Shown: positions 41,397 to 49,548 of the stretch, piece by piece
Layout: each line of letters starts with the position of its first letter
Position numbering within the stretch: the stretch's first letter is position 1
Source of the DNA: Lentzea waywayandensis
Lineage (GTDB): Bacteria; Actinomycetota; Actinomycetes; Mycobacteriales; Pseudonocardiaceae
NCBI RefSeq assembly: GCF_900115955.1
Contig: NZ_FOYL01000020.1
Coordinates: 62,582 to 126,581 of the forward strand
Direction: 5' to 3'
DNA length: 64,000 nt
The notes under the pieces: model-generated
The model's database searches: none
What the model saw: the letters and a program-made list of their open reading frames with translations, nothing else
Told to the model about the DNA's origin: nothing
Position numbers and translations under genes: made by a program

Positions 41397-41421
41397 GGGG
41401 AGGGCCGGAACGACCCTCCCC
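41397..41421 (-). terminator. hairpin terminator of the SnoaL-like gene
   Basis: GGGGAGGG (41397-41404) pairs with CCCTCCCC (41414-41421) around a nine-base loop. It lies 21 bases past the stop of the leftward gene at 41442, as expected for its terminator. Confidence 0.65.
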
Positions 41422-41441
41422 GAGGAAGCGCTGGTTTCCGG

Positions 41442-41897
41442 TCAGTTGGCGGCCTGCGCGGCGGCCTCGGCTTCGGAGTCGGTGATGCCGAGGTTGGCGT
41501 AGGCGACCGGGTTGGCGTACTCCCAGACCTTGACGATGTGGCCGTCCGCGACGTCGATGCGGAAGATGTAGACGTTGTTGTAGACGAGCTTCTCCGTGCT
41601 GGACAGGATGTCGCCGTTGGCCTGCAGGAACACCGAGCGGGCGTCCTCGCTGACGGTCCAGACCTGGTCCACGAAGGCGACGTGGTCGAACTTCGCCGCG
41701 ACCGCCTCGATGTAGGAACGGACCGCGGCCGGGCTGTCGAAGACGTACCAGGGCTCCGGGGTGCCCGCGATGGACAGCGGGATGACGAAGGTCGCGTCGT
41801 CGGCGAGCAGGGACGCGACGGCGGCCGGGTCACGGCTTTCGAACGCGGCGATGAACGCCTGAGCGGTCTGCAGGGACTTCTGGTGAACGTTGTTCAT
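41442..41897 (-). CDS. SnoaL-like (NTF2 fold) protein
   Basis: A 151-residue NTF2-like protein: AQAFIAAFESRDPAAVASLLADDATF, SPAAVRSYIEAVAAKFDHV, and the IFRIDVADGHIVKVWEYANP strand pair. Members are ketosteroid-isomerase-like enzymes or carriers, often paired with regulators of small-molecule responses. ATG 41897 is preferred to the ATG six bases before it since AAGGA then has normal spacing. It is divergent from the XRE regulator at 42139, the likely controller. Confidence 0.85.
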   Translation of the reverse strand: MNNVHQKSLQTAQAFIAAFESRDPAAVASLLADDATFVIPLSIAGTPEPWYVFDSPAAVRSYIEAVAAKFDHVAFVDQVWTVSEDARSVFLQANGDILSSTEKLVYNNVYIFRIDVADGHIVKVWEYANPVAYANLGITDSEAEAAAQAAN

Positions 41898-42138
41898 GAT
41901 CATTCCTTCGTAGTGGTGCGATACAGCTGCGGGATGGAGGGGTGAGCGACTACCACGGCGTGGAACCGGTGGCACCGACGCGGGCGGCGGATCCCGAGCC
42001 CGTGTCGGCCCTGGTGACCACGGTGGCTTTTGTCATGCCATGAGCCTGCGCGCCGCCGCAGGAGACAGGGAGAGCTCTCCTTGGCGGGGGGTCGGCCAGT
42101 ACCAGGCTGTTCGATGAGCAGCGACCGATAATGGGAGC

Positions 42139-42981
42139 GTGAACGACGATCCAGTGGCTCTCGGTCAGGCCCTGCGCCACTGGCGCGACCGCACCAGCCC
42201 CGCAGACCTCGGCCTTCCTCACGGAGGGGTGCGCCGCGCTCCCGGACTGCGCCGCGAGGAGCTGGCCCAGCTCGCGGGCCTGTCCGTGGACTACGTCATC
42301 CGCCTGGAGCGCGGCCGCGCCACTTCGCCGTCCCCGCAGGTTCTGGCCTCTCTTGCGCGCGCTCTGCGCCTGACCGAGACCGAACGCGATCACCTGTACC
42401 TGGTGGCCGGCCAGGCCCCGCCCGCCACCGGATTCGTCTCTCCGCACGTGCCGCCCAGCGTCCAGCGCCTTCTCGATCAACTCCAGGCCAGCCCGCTCAG
42501 CGTCCACGACGCCGCCTGGAATTTGATCTCGTTCAACCCTCTGTGGGCAGCCCTCATGGGTGACCCCTCACCCTGGCGCGGCAACGACCGCAACATCGCC
42601 TGGCGGCACTTCACCCACCAGCCCACCCGCGTCACCCACACACCCGAGCAGCAGGACCGCTTCGAGACCGCTCTCGTCTCCGACCTGCGCTCCTCAGCCG
42701 CCCGCTACCCCAAGGACGCGCAGCTCACAGCACTGATCAACAACCTGCGCGGCGTCAGTGACCGCTTCGGTGACCTCTGGGCGTCCCACGCGGTGGGCTT
42801 TCACACCACCGACAGCAAAACCGTCCACCACCCCGACCTCGGGCCGGTCGTCGTCGACTGCGACACGCTCACCGTTCCCGGCAACGACCTGCGCATCGCG
42901 GTGTGCTCCCCACCAGCAGGCACCGCCACAGCCGACCAGTTCGCTTTGCTGAGCACCATCGGAACACAAGTTCTGAGCTAA
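42139..42981 (+). CDS. XRE-family regulator with MmyB-like ligand-binding domain
   Basis: A 280-residue regulator. The helix-turn-helix is at residues of about 8-75 (RRAPGLRREELAQLAGLSVDYVIRLERGR) and the MmyB-like domain follows (WNLISFNPLWAALMGD, RNIAWRHFT, FETALVSDLRSSAARYP). The latter fold binds small hydrophobic ligands. Proteins of this sort usually repress an adjacent divergent gene, here the SnoaL-like one. Start GTG 42139. Confidence 0.9.
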   Translation: MNDDPVALGQALRHWRDRTSPADLGLPHGGVRRAPGLRREELAQLAGLSVDYVIRLERGRATSPSPQVLASLARALRLTETERDHLYLVAGQAPPATGFVSPHVPPSVQRLLDQLQASPLSVHDAAWNLISFNPLWAALMGDPSPWRGNDRNIAWRHFTHQPTRVTHTPEQQDRFETALVSDLRSSAARYPKDAQLTALINNLRGVSDRFGDLWASHAVGFHTTDSKTVHHPDLGPVVVDCDTLTVPGNDLRIAVCSPPAGTATADQFALLSTIGTQVLS

Positions 42982-43172
42982 GCCCATTCACTCGACGGTG
43001 AACTCGTCAGCGGACCGGGCCGCCATTAGGTGCGGACATGCGGCAGAGAAATCGTCCGGACGTGGCCGACTGTTCCGTCCGGAGTCAGGTTGCGAACTCT
43101 GCCGGATCGTTCGTGAGCGCGGCCGTTCCAGGCCGGGGCCGGGAAGGTGTCCGCGTCGGCGGAGCCGGTGGT

Positions 43173-43835
43173 TCAGGAGCCGGGGAACCAGGGCTGACCT
43201 GCTCGTGAGGGGCGTGGTTTGTCCTGGTCGCCCCAGGGCGCGGGTTCGGTGGCGGTGTCGAAGCAGGTCAGGTCTCCGGCGGGGTTGGGCCGGAGGTATT
43301 CGCTGAGCAGCAGGGCGTTCAGCGATCGCACGTTCGCCGGCAGCGCCTCCGGCGGTGCCCCGACCACCTCGTAGCGCCGGCCCAGCGCCTTGCGGGCCTC
43401 GGCCGTCGCATCGAACGCGACCTGGTCGCGCGGCTTGATCCGGTCCGCCGCACGGACGTCGAGCACGAGCGCGGACCGGTCCGCCAGGCGCGCGAAGTAG
43501 TCCGGATCGTGCGAGCGCGCCTTGCCTTCCGCCTTCGTCCCGAACAGCCAGAACGGCTGCGAAGCGATGCCGGCGACGTCCGGATCGAAGGCGAGCAGCA
43601 CCAGCCGGTCGCGCTCCCACCAGGACTCGTAACCGACCAGCGTGCCCGTCGTGGCCGTCCACCAACGGCCGTCGAGGTGCCGTTGCCCCTTGCACGAAGG
43701 GAACCCGCGTACCGGCACACAGTCCGCAAACGGCACGGAACAGGCCTCGGTCAGCGCGTCGCGCTGACCGAGGTGAGCGTCGGCACGGCCGCATTCTCCG
43801 AGGCGGCGCGAGCACCGCCTCACCGGCCCCGACAA
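43173..43835 (-). CDS. TnsA-like transposase endonuclease, N terminus disrupted
   Basis: About 220 codons open from a TTG at 43835; the true start is unknown. From RGFPSCKGQRHLDGRWW onward it is a complete TnsA-like nuclease: FESWW-type VGYESWWERDR (Glu), HDPDYFARLADRSALVLDVR (Asp) and RIKPRDQVAF (Lys) supply the catalytic triad of the Tn7 TnsA fold. Upstream of TEACSVPF it diverges from the copy at 39658-40122, exactly at a 29-bp perfect palindrome. Actinomycetes carry many solitary TnsA-like genes of unclear role. No TnsB, TnsC or TniQ-type gene lies nearby, so transposition by this protein alone is unlikely. Confidence 0.65.
   Translation of the reverse strand: MSGPVRRCSRRLGECGRADAHLGQRDALTEACSVPFADCVPVRGFPSCKGQRHLDGRWWTATTGTLVGYESWWERDRLVLLAFDPDVAGIASQPFWLFGTKAEGKARSHDPDYFARLADRSALVLDVRAADRIKPRDQVAFDATAEARKALGRRYEVVGAPPEALPANVRSLNALLLSEYLRPNPAGDLTCFDTATEPAPWGDQDKPRPSRAGQPWFPGS
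43745..43773. repeat. 29-bp perfect palindrome inside the TnsA-like gene
   Basis: The 14-base arm CCTCGGTCAGCGCG (43745-43758), one T, then its exact complement (43760-43773). It encodes the segment around QRDALTEA. The intact TnsA-like N terminus elsewhere in the window has no such palindrome at this point, so it may mark a rearrangement junction. Confidence 0.8.
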
Positions 43836-43925
43836 GCACCTCAGGACACCGACAACTTCAGCCGGACAGGACGCTTACCTGACTGATCTATCAGACACAC
43901 CTTGTGGTGCCGCGATTACGCGCGG

Positions 43926-43941
43926 TATGGTCTAGACCTTC
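43926..43941. promoter_or_regulatory. DasR-type operator (dre-like)
   Basis: TATGGTCTAGACCTTC keeps the TGGTCTAGACC core of the DasR-responsive element (consensus roughly ACTGGTCTAGACCACT). It lies 54 bases before the AA10 gene start. DasR is the GntR-family repressor of chitin and N-acetylglucosamine use in actinomycetes, so the site fits the gene's role. The regulator is not in the window. Confidence 0.8.
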
Positions 43942-43995
43942 AATCGCCGCCGCGATGTAACGGGAGTACGCACACATCAAGGCAAAGGAAGACAC

Positions 43996-44511
43996 ATGAA
44001 GATTGGACGCAAGGTTACGGCCGCCATGGCCGGCGTTCTCGCTGCACCGTTGATCGTCGTGGCACTCCCCTCCGGCACGGCGTTCGCACATGGCTACATC
44101 AACTCCCCGCCGAGCCGTCAGGCGCAGTGCGCCGCCCGCACGATCTCCTGTGGCGCCATCCAGTACGAACCGCAGTCGGTCGAGGGCCCCAAGGGCCTGC
44201 AGAGCTGCCACGCCAACCTGTCGCAGTTCTCCGAGCTGAGCAACGACAACAAGGGGTGGAGGGTCACCAACACCGGGCGTTCGGTGACGTTCAACTGGAC
44301 GTTCACCGCCCGCCACCGCACGCGCGACTACGACTACTTCGTCGACGGCCGCAAGGTCGCGACGTTCAGCGGCAACAACCAGCAGCCGCCCGCGACCGTG
44401 CAGCACACCGTCAACGTCGGCTCGGCCGGCCGCCACAAGGTCCTCGCTGTCTGGAACATCGGCGACACCGCGATGGCGTTCTACTCCTGCATCGACATCA
44501 ACGCGAGCTGA
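43996..44511 (+). CDS. secreted lytic polysaccharide monooxygenase, AA10 (chitin-binding protein type)
   Basis: A 171-residue secreted copper enzyme. The signal peptide ends at TAFA, so the mature protein begins with His32 (HGYINSPPSRQ), the first arm of the histidine brace. The second copper His is His107 in TARHRTRDYDYF, and AFYSCIDI ends the domain. ARTISCGAIQYEPQSVEGPKG is typical of chitin-active AA10 proteins. It would cleave crystalline chitin oxidatively outside the cell. No carbohydrate-binding module is attached. A DasR-like site precedes it. The stop abuts the stop of the convergent gene with no gap. Confidence 0.93.
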   Translation: MKIGRKVTAAMAGVLAAPLIVVALPSGTAFAHGYINSPPSRQAQCAARTISCGAIQYEPQSVEGPKGLQSCHANLSQFSELSNDNKGWRVTNTGRSVTFNWTFTARHRTRDYDYFVDGRKVATFSGNNQQPPATVQHTVNVGSAGRHKVLAVWNIGDTAMAFYSCIDINAS

Positions 44512-44919
44512 TCACTGACCGCGTGAGGTCCCCTTCCTCTCACGCAGCAGTGCGTCGACGTCGAACGGCATCAGGTTCAACGGCGGACCGGACAACGGTT
44601 TCCGCAGCGCGTCGAGGATCTCCGCGTTCATCTGCTCGATGATCGAGCGCGCTTCCTCGTCGGTCGTGGCCGCCAGGGCGCGGGCCCTGGCGGTCTCGGC
44701 CTGCTTGCGCAGCACGAGGGAAGGGGGCAACCCTGCAGTGCCCTCTTCCTCCCGGACCTTCTTCTTGATCCACCAGTCCTCTTCGAGCGCCTCTCCCATG
44801 CCGGGCAACGGTTTGCCGGCGCTCGGCAGGTCGTCGAACTCACCGCGTTCCTGGGCCTCGCGGATCTGCTTGTCGATCCACGACTCGAAGCCCATCCCGG
44901 GCGGTTTCCGTTGTGTCAT
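44512..44919 (-). CDS. DUF1992 (DnaJ homologue C28-like) protein
   Basis: A 135-residue cytoplasmic protein. Diagnostic parts are SWIDKQIREAQERGEFDDLPSAGKPL, EEDWWIKKKVREE, and the C-terminal LNLMPFDVDALLRERK. The family's role is unknown. An ATGA overlap with the end of the proline iminopeptidase gene indicates cotranscription with it. Confidence 0.9.
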   Translation of the reverse strand: MTQRKPPGMGFESWIDKQIREAQERGEFDDLPSAGKPLPGMGEALEEDWWIKKKVREEEGTAGLPPSLVLRKQAETARARALAATTDEEARSIIEQMNAEILDALRKPLSGPPLNLMPFDVDALLRERKGTSRGQ

Positions 44920-45833
44920 GGGGAGAACCTCCTGACCGCGGTCCCGATCGCCTCTCGGAAGGCGGGGCTGCCCTTGTGGCCACTGTCGTCCACGAGGGTC
45001 AGTTCGGCGTCCGGCCACGCGCGCGCCAGCGCGTAGGCCGTGTCCGCCGGACAGCTCATGTCACGGCGTCCGTGGATCAACGCCGCCGGAATGCCGGCCA
45101 GCTTGCCGGCGTCTCCCAGCAGGTCGCCGACGAAACCGCGGTTCGCGCAGTAGTGCGCGCAGATCCGCACGAACGCGATCATGTCGTCGGATGCCTTGTC
45201 CAGGAACAGGTTCGGAGTCCCGAAGCTCTCCAGCGAGAGCACGGTGTCCTCCCACTCCGACCACGCGATCGCCGCCTTCTCCCGCACCTCGCGATCGGGG
45301 CTCTCCATCAGACCGGCGTACGCCCGCACGACGTCCTCCGGATCGCCGACGTGCGCGCTGTACCGGGCCCACGCCTCGGGGAAGAACCGCGAAACGCCCT
45401 TGTACAGCCATTCCAGCTCACGGTCGGACGACATCGTCACCGCGATGAGGATCATCTCGGAGACCCGCTCAGGATGCCGTTGCGCGTAGGCGACCGCGAG
45501 CGTCGTGCCCCAGGAACCGCCGTACACCAGCCACTTCTCGATGCCCAGGAGCTCGCGGAGCTTCTCCATGTCCGCGATCAGGTGGTCCGTGGTGTTGACG
45601 CCCATGTCCGCGGCCGGATCAGCGGCGTGCGGCGTGCTCTGGCCGCACCCGCGCTGGTGGAAGATCACGATGCGGAACTTCTCGGGATCCATGGACTTCC
45701 TGGCGCCCTTCGACGGAGCGCCGGGGCCGCCGTGGAGGAACACGGCAGGCTTGCCTTCCGGATTGCCGACGGTCTCCCAGTAGACCTGGTTGCCGGCACC
45801 GACGTCGAGCATGCCGTGTTCGTAGGGCTCCAT
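44916..45833 (-). CDS. pip: proline iminopeptidase
   Basis: A 305-residue alpha/beta hydrolase of peptidase family S33. HGGPGAPS forms the oxyanion loop, FHQRGCGQSTPH is the family hallmark, and the nucleophile is Ser107 in GGSWGTTLA. A late DDSGHKG supplies the His, and HGRRDMSCP the Asp. It removes N-terminal proline from peptides in the cytoplasm. It forms a two-gene operon with the DUF1992 gene. Confidence 0.93.
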   Translation of the reverse strand: MEPYEHGMLDVGAGNQVYWETVGNPEGKPAVFLHGGPGAPSKGARKSMDPEKFRIVIFHQRGCGQSTPHAADPAADMGVNTTDHLIADMEKLRELLGIEKWLVYGGSWGTTLAVAYAQRHPERVSEMILIAVTMSSDRELEWLYKGVSRFFPEAWARYSAHVGDPEDVVRAYAGLMESPDREVREKAAIAWSEWEDTVLSLESFGTPNLFLDKASDDMIAFVRICAHYCANRGFVGDLLGDAGKLAGIPAALIHGRRDMSCPADTAYALARAWPDAELTLVDDSGHKGSPAFREAIGTAVRRFSP

Positions 45834-45851
45834 GACCTCGAGCGTACCGAT

Positions 45852-46859
45852 CTACACCGACAGTGCCTTCCAGGTCAGGCCGGCGTCATCCGACCGGTAG
45901 ACCTCGGCGAACTCCTGGCCGGGACCGCCCCGCACCAGCGTGGCGTGCCGCGAGTCCGAGAACGCCAGGTCCTCGAACGACGGTCCGCCCAGCGTGAGCG
46001 GCGTGTCCCACTTGGCGCCAAGACCGCGATGCACGAACGACCAGTCGCGTCCGGTCGCGGCCACGAGCGCCGCCTCCGGTGACACCGCGAAGCCCGTCGT
46101 GATGCCCTCGCGCGGCGGGGCGCTGACGGTCTTGAACGGCCCGCCACCCGTGGCCTGGCGCAGTTCCTTCGTCATGTTCCCGAAGCCGGGATCGAAGCTG
46201 CACAACGCATAGCGGTCGGCGCCGACCGTGCCGAGCCGGGTGGCGGAGAACTCCGTGCAGGGCGCCGGTTCCTCCAGCCAGCCCGCCGGTGACCGCGTCC
46301 AGTACCGGCTCTCCACGCCGATCGTCGACAGCGAGACCTGGCCGGCGGCGATCTCCCCGCGCGCCTGGCCCTTGACCTCGACGCCCGGCACCGGCTGCCA
46401 CGAGCCGAACCACAGCTCGCGGTGGAACAGCCGCGACGACGTGCCGTCGTAGATCACCGCGAGGAACCCGGAGCTGTCGAAGCCCAGCGCGCCAACGGTT
46501 CCCTTGACGCCGGACGGCTCCCAGCGCGTGCCGCCGTTGCTGGTGACGAACAGCTGCTCGCCGTCGGTCACCATGCCCGCCGCGTCGTTCGCGAAGAGCA
46601 CCCGCAGGCGGTCGGTCTCCGGCACGGACAGCGCCGGGGTCTTCACCCGCGTCCACGACGCCCCGCCGTCGAGCGTGCGGACGAGCTGCGGGCAGTTCGC
46701 GGTCTGGCACAGGGTGTCGAGGCCCAGCACCCAGCCGCGGTCAGCGGCGGGCCACGACGTCGACGCGGGCACGACCCCGGTGCCCGCCTGTGCGACGGAA
46801 GCGGTCAATCCGGTCAACAGCAACGAAACAGCAAGAACAACAATGCGTTTCCCCCACAT
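45852..46859 (-). CDS. secreted beta-propeller (BNR-like) protein
   Basis: A 335-residue secreted protein with a signal peptide (residues 1-26) and a repeat-based propeller. Asp-box-like turns are visible as RTLDGGASWTRV, VTSNGGTRWEPS and YRSDDAGLTWKAL. No sialidase catalytic residues are evident, so a binding or structural role is more likely. ATG 46859 starts the signal. It is followed on the same strand by the MFS gene upstream with a 12-base gap, but its role there is unclear. Confidence 0.8.
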   Translation of the reverse strand: MWGKRIVVLAVSLLLTGLTASVAQAGTGVVPASTSWPAADRGWVLGLDTLCQTANCPQLVRTLDGGASWTRVKTPALSVPETDRLRVLFANDAAGMVTDGEQLFVTSNGGTRWEPSGVKGTVGALGFDSSGFLAVIYDGTSSRLFHRELWFGSWQPVPGVEVKGQARGEIAAGQVSLSTIGVESRYWTRSPAGWLEEPAPCTEFSATRLGTVGADRYALCSFDPGFGNMTKELRQATGGGPFKTVSAPPREGITTGFAVSPEAALVAATGRDWSFVHRGLGAKWDTPLTLGGPSFEDLAFSDSRHATLVRGGPGQEFAEVYRSDDAGLTWKALSV

Positions 46860-46871
46860 CGCCTTCTCCCC

Positions 46872-48071
46872 TCAAGAGGCTGATTCCCACTCAACACCTC
46901 TTGCCCGTGAAGCGGCAACCACCCACAACGTCACCAAAACCCCGGCACCACCCGCCAGAACGAGAATCAGCTGCGGGCCGAGAACGTCGATGAGCAGACC
47001 ACCGGCGACGTACGAAACCGCCGCGGCCACACCGATTCCGCCGTAGAAGTTGCCGAACACCCTGCCCGTTCGATCACCGGGCACGAGCCGCTGGATCAGC
47101 GTGCTGTGCGCGACGTCCATCGCCGCGATTCCCAGTCCCCGCACGGCTTGCAGCGCGAACGCCGACGCGACGCCCCACGCCAGACCGGTGAACAGGTTGC
47201 CGGCGCTGCTGATCAGGAACCCGGTGACGAGCAGGGTGACCATGCTCCACCGCGCGGATCCCCTGGCCAGCAACGCATAGCCGAGCAGCAGACCAATGCC
47301 GACCGCGCCGAGGACGACACCGGCCACGCTCTCCGACTCGCCGAACACCCCCATCGTCAGCTGCAACACCGCCACGTCGTCGATGGCGGTGCACGCGACG
47401 ACACCGCAGAAGCCCAGGAAGACGATCCGCAACGCCCGGTTGCGCCAGATCTCGCTCACCCCGGCCTTCACGTCGGTGAACACCGTCTCCCCCGGTTCCG
47501 ACGGCACGACGAGTTTCGGCAGGCGCAGCAACAACAACGCCGACAGCCCGAACGAGACCGCGTCCACGAGCAGCACGCCACGGGTGTCCATGAACTGCAA
47601 CAGCACGGCCGCGAGGAACGGCCCGATGACGTCGGCGCTGTTGGATCCCAGGCCCAGCGCGGTGTTCGCCTGCGCGAGGTCCTTCTCCGCGACCAGGCTC
47701 GGCACCGCCGCCCGCGACGCCGGGACGAAGATCTGCCCGATCACGGCGCGCACCCCCACCAGGGCGAGCAGGATCGGCAACGGCGGCAGCGTGAACGCGA
47801 TGACCGCCAGCAGCACGCCCTGCGCGACCTCGCAGACGATCATGACGGTGCGCCGGTCGAACCTGTCGCTGATGACCCCAGTGAGTGGACTGAGCAGTGA
47901 CGGCGCGAAGTCGCCGACGAGCAGCAGCGCCGCCACCGCGATCGCTTTCCCCAGCACGGACTGCACGTGCACCATCAGCGTGACGAGGCTGAGCGCGTCC
48001 CCCACAACAGAAACGACCCGTGCGGTGCTGAGCACGCGCAACGGGCCGTTCTCCTTAAGAAGCGTCAGCAC
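46872..48071 (-). CDS. MFS transporter, enterobactin-exporter (EntS)-like group
   Basis: A 399-residue MFS protein with about 12 helices: LSTARVVSVVGDALSLVTL at the N terminus, SPLTGVISDRFDRRTVM in the 2-3 loop and FVPASRAAVPSLVAEKDLAQANTA in the first half. This MFS_3-type pattern is seen in EntS-like siderophore exporters and macrolide pumps. It begins with GTG four bases after the metallophore binding lipoprotein gene, so both are under the same iron-box promoter. Export of a siderophore is inferred from that context. Confidence 0.85.
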   Translation of the reverse strand: MLTLLKENGPLRVLSTARVVSVVGDALSLVTLMVHVQSVLGKAIAVAALLLVGDFAPSLLSPLTGVISDRFDRRTVMIVCEVAQGVLLAVIAFTLPPLPILLALVGVRAVIGQIFVPASRAAVPSLVAEKDLAQANTALGLGSNSADVIGPFLAAVLLQFMDTRGVLLVDAVSFGLSALLLLRLPKLVVPSEPGETVFTDVKAGVSEIWRNRALRIVFLGFCGVVACTAIDDVAVLQLTMGVFGESESVAGVVLGAVGIGLLLGYALLARGSARWSMVTLLVTGFLISSAGNLFTGLAWGVASAFALQAVRGLGIAAMDVAHSTLIQRLVPGDRTGRVFGNFYGGIGVAAAVSYVAGGLLIDVLGPQLILVLAGGAGVLVTLWVVAASRARGVEWESAS

Positions 48072-48075
48072 ATGG

Positions 48076-49068
48076 CTACTTTGCCAACACCTGGTCGAGC
48101 TGGTCAGCCAATTTGTTCATGATCCCGGCGTAGGAGGAGTAGCTCAGCGGGGCGACCGCGTTCCACTCCACGAACCGGCCGGCCTGCACGGCGGGCAGAC
48201 CCTGGAAGACCGGGTGGCCCTCCTTCATCTGCTCCGGGTTGAGCACGTGCTGGCGGGTGTCCCACATGATCACGTGCTCTTTGTACGTGCCGGAGTTCTC
48301 CCACGACAGCGACTGGAAGTAGCCGCCGCCCTCGGTGTCGGGCTTGTCCGGCGTGAGCAGCGGCAGGCCCAGTTCCTTGACGTACCAGTCGAGGTCCGGG
48401 TTGCGGGCGGGCACGGCGACGTAGAAGAGCTTCGGGTCCGCGCCGATGACCTGGATCCTCTGCTTCGCCGCCGTCATCTTCGTGCCGATGGCCTTGAGCC
48501 TGTCGGCGGCCTTGGTGAACGCCTCCTCGTCGGCCTTCACCTTCGCCGAGTCGACGTCGGCGCCGAGCGACTTCGCGAGCTCCTTGAAGCGCTTCACGCC
48601 GTCGGGCAGCTGGATCTTCGACTGGCCGATGCCGACGGTCGGGGCGATCTTGGAGACCTTCTCCTCGAACTCGGCGGTGAGGTGCCAGAGCCCGGTGACC
48701 TCGGGGTAGTAGCCGGCGACGACCAGGTCGGCGTTCAGCGCGGCGAACTTCTCGAAGTCGATCTCGCCGTAGCCGGGGCCGGTGATGTCGGTGACCTGGC
48801 TCGGGTCGATGCTGCCGGCCTCCGGGTCGGTCGTGCCGTCCGCGCGCTTGAGCGGGCCGAACGTGCCGACGACGTTGATGCCGTAGTCCTTGAGGGCGCC
48901 CGCGGCGGACACCTGCGCGACGACGCGCTCCGGTCGTTTCGGCGCGGTGGCCTCCTTACCGCGATCGTCCTTGAAGGACCACTGGCCACTTCCCTGCTCC
49001 GTGGGAGCGTTTCCACCGCACCCGGCCACTAGGCCGAGCAGCAGAACCGCGGCGACTGTCCTGCGCAC
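48076..49068 (-). CDS. iron-siderophore ABC transporter binding lipoprotein (FecB/FhuD-like)
   Basis: A 330-residue exported lipoprotein with lipobox LVAGC. The class III binding-protein fold shows ERVVAQVSAAGALKDYGINVVG, LNADLVVAGYYPE, and AVQAGRFVEWN near the end. It would bind a ferric siderophore and deliver it to an ABC importer that is not in the window. GTG 49068 with GGAGGTG at proper spacing is the start. An IdeR-like iron box lies 16 bases upstream. Confidence 0.9.
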   Translation of the reverse strand: MRRTVAAVLLLGLVAGCGGNAPTEQGSGQWSFKDDRGKEATAPKRPERVVAQVSAAGALKDYGINVVGTFGPLKRADGTTDPEAGSIDPSQVTDITGPGYGEIDFEKFAALNADLVVAGYYPEVTGLWHLTAEFEEKVSKIAPTVGIGQSKIQLPDGVKRFKELAKSLGADVDSAKVKADEEAFTKAADRLKAIGTKMTAAKQRIQVIGADPKLFYVAVPARNPDLDWYVKELGLPLLTPDKPDTEGGGYFQSLSWENSGTYKEHVIMWDTRQHVLNPEQMKEGHPVFQGLPAVQAGRFVEWNAVAPLSYSSYAGIMNKLADQLDQVLAK

Positions 49069-49084
49069 CTGTCCACCTCCTGAA

Positions 49085-49103
49085 TTAGGCTTGCCTAACC
49101 TAT
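49085..49103. promoter_or_regulatory. IdeR/DmdR-type iron box
   Basis: TTAGGCTTGCCTAACCTAT matches 15 of 19 positions of the IdeR/DtxR consensus TTAGGTTAGGCTAACCTAA. It lies between the divergent binding-lipoprotein and His-rich genes and could repress both when iron is plentiful. Confidence 0.82.
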
Positions 49104-49146
49104 CAAGAGAGTTCGCGAACCAGGAATTTGCGGTAGGTTGGTCACC

Positions 49147-49494
49147 GTGCGGAACCAACTGACGACAGGGCGTCGTTTCGCCGTCGTCATCGCACTGATG
49201 TTGATCGCGGTGTTCGTGCTCCACCCGGCCTGCCCGCCGGAGCCCACGCACCACGGCGCGTTCACTCCCGGCATCTCCGGGGAGTTCTGCCACCACGGCG
49301 ACACCCACCACCTGTCGGCCGCCGCTCCCGCGCAGGCCGCCGTCCAGGCGAGCCCCTTCTTCTCCGTCGTACCGGTCGTGGACGCCGAACCCGCCGCGCG
49401 TCCCGCCGTCAGAGCGCGGTCGTGTCCGCGGCGCTCCGAGCACGTGAGCTCGGGGCGCACCTTGTTGCTGGACCTCGGGATCTCTCGAACCTAG
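49147..49494 (+). CDS. His-rich single-span membrane or secreted protein of unknown function
   Basis: A 115-residue protein I do not recognise. Residues 10-27 form one hydrophobic segment, followed by PACPPEPTHHGAF and GEFCHHGDTHHL, with seven His and two Cys in about 30 residues. The remainder is Ala/Arg-rich. The cluster suggests metal binding at the outer membrane face. The divergent iron box supports a metal role. The GTG at 49147 is chosen; TTG nine bases earlier is possible. It lies before the SbnA-like gene, same strand, 54 bases apart. Confidence 0.6.
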   Translation: MRNQLTTGRRFAVVIALMLIAVFVLHPACPPEPTHHGAFTPGISGEFCHHGDTHHLSAAAPAQAAVQASPFFSVVPVVDAEPAARPAVRARSCPRRSEHVSSGRTLLLDLGISRT

Positions 49495-49548
49495 GCCGGT
49501 TCCCGCCCCCGACATCGGCCTGTCACCACACTCTTTCGAGGAACCCCC

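Noticed and set aside
48584..48595. TGAAGCGCTTCA resembling the LacI-type operators
   Set aside because: It lies inside the coding part of the siderophore-binding gene and lacks the outer GG/CC bases.
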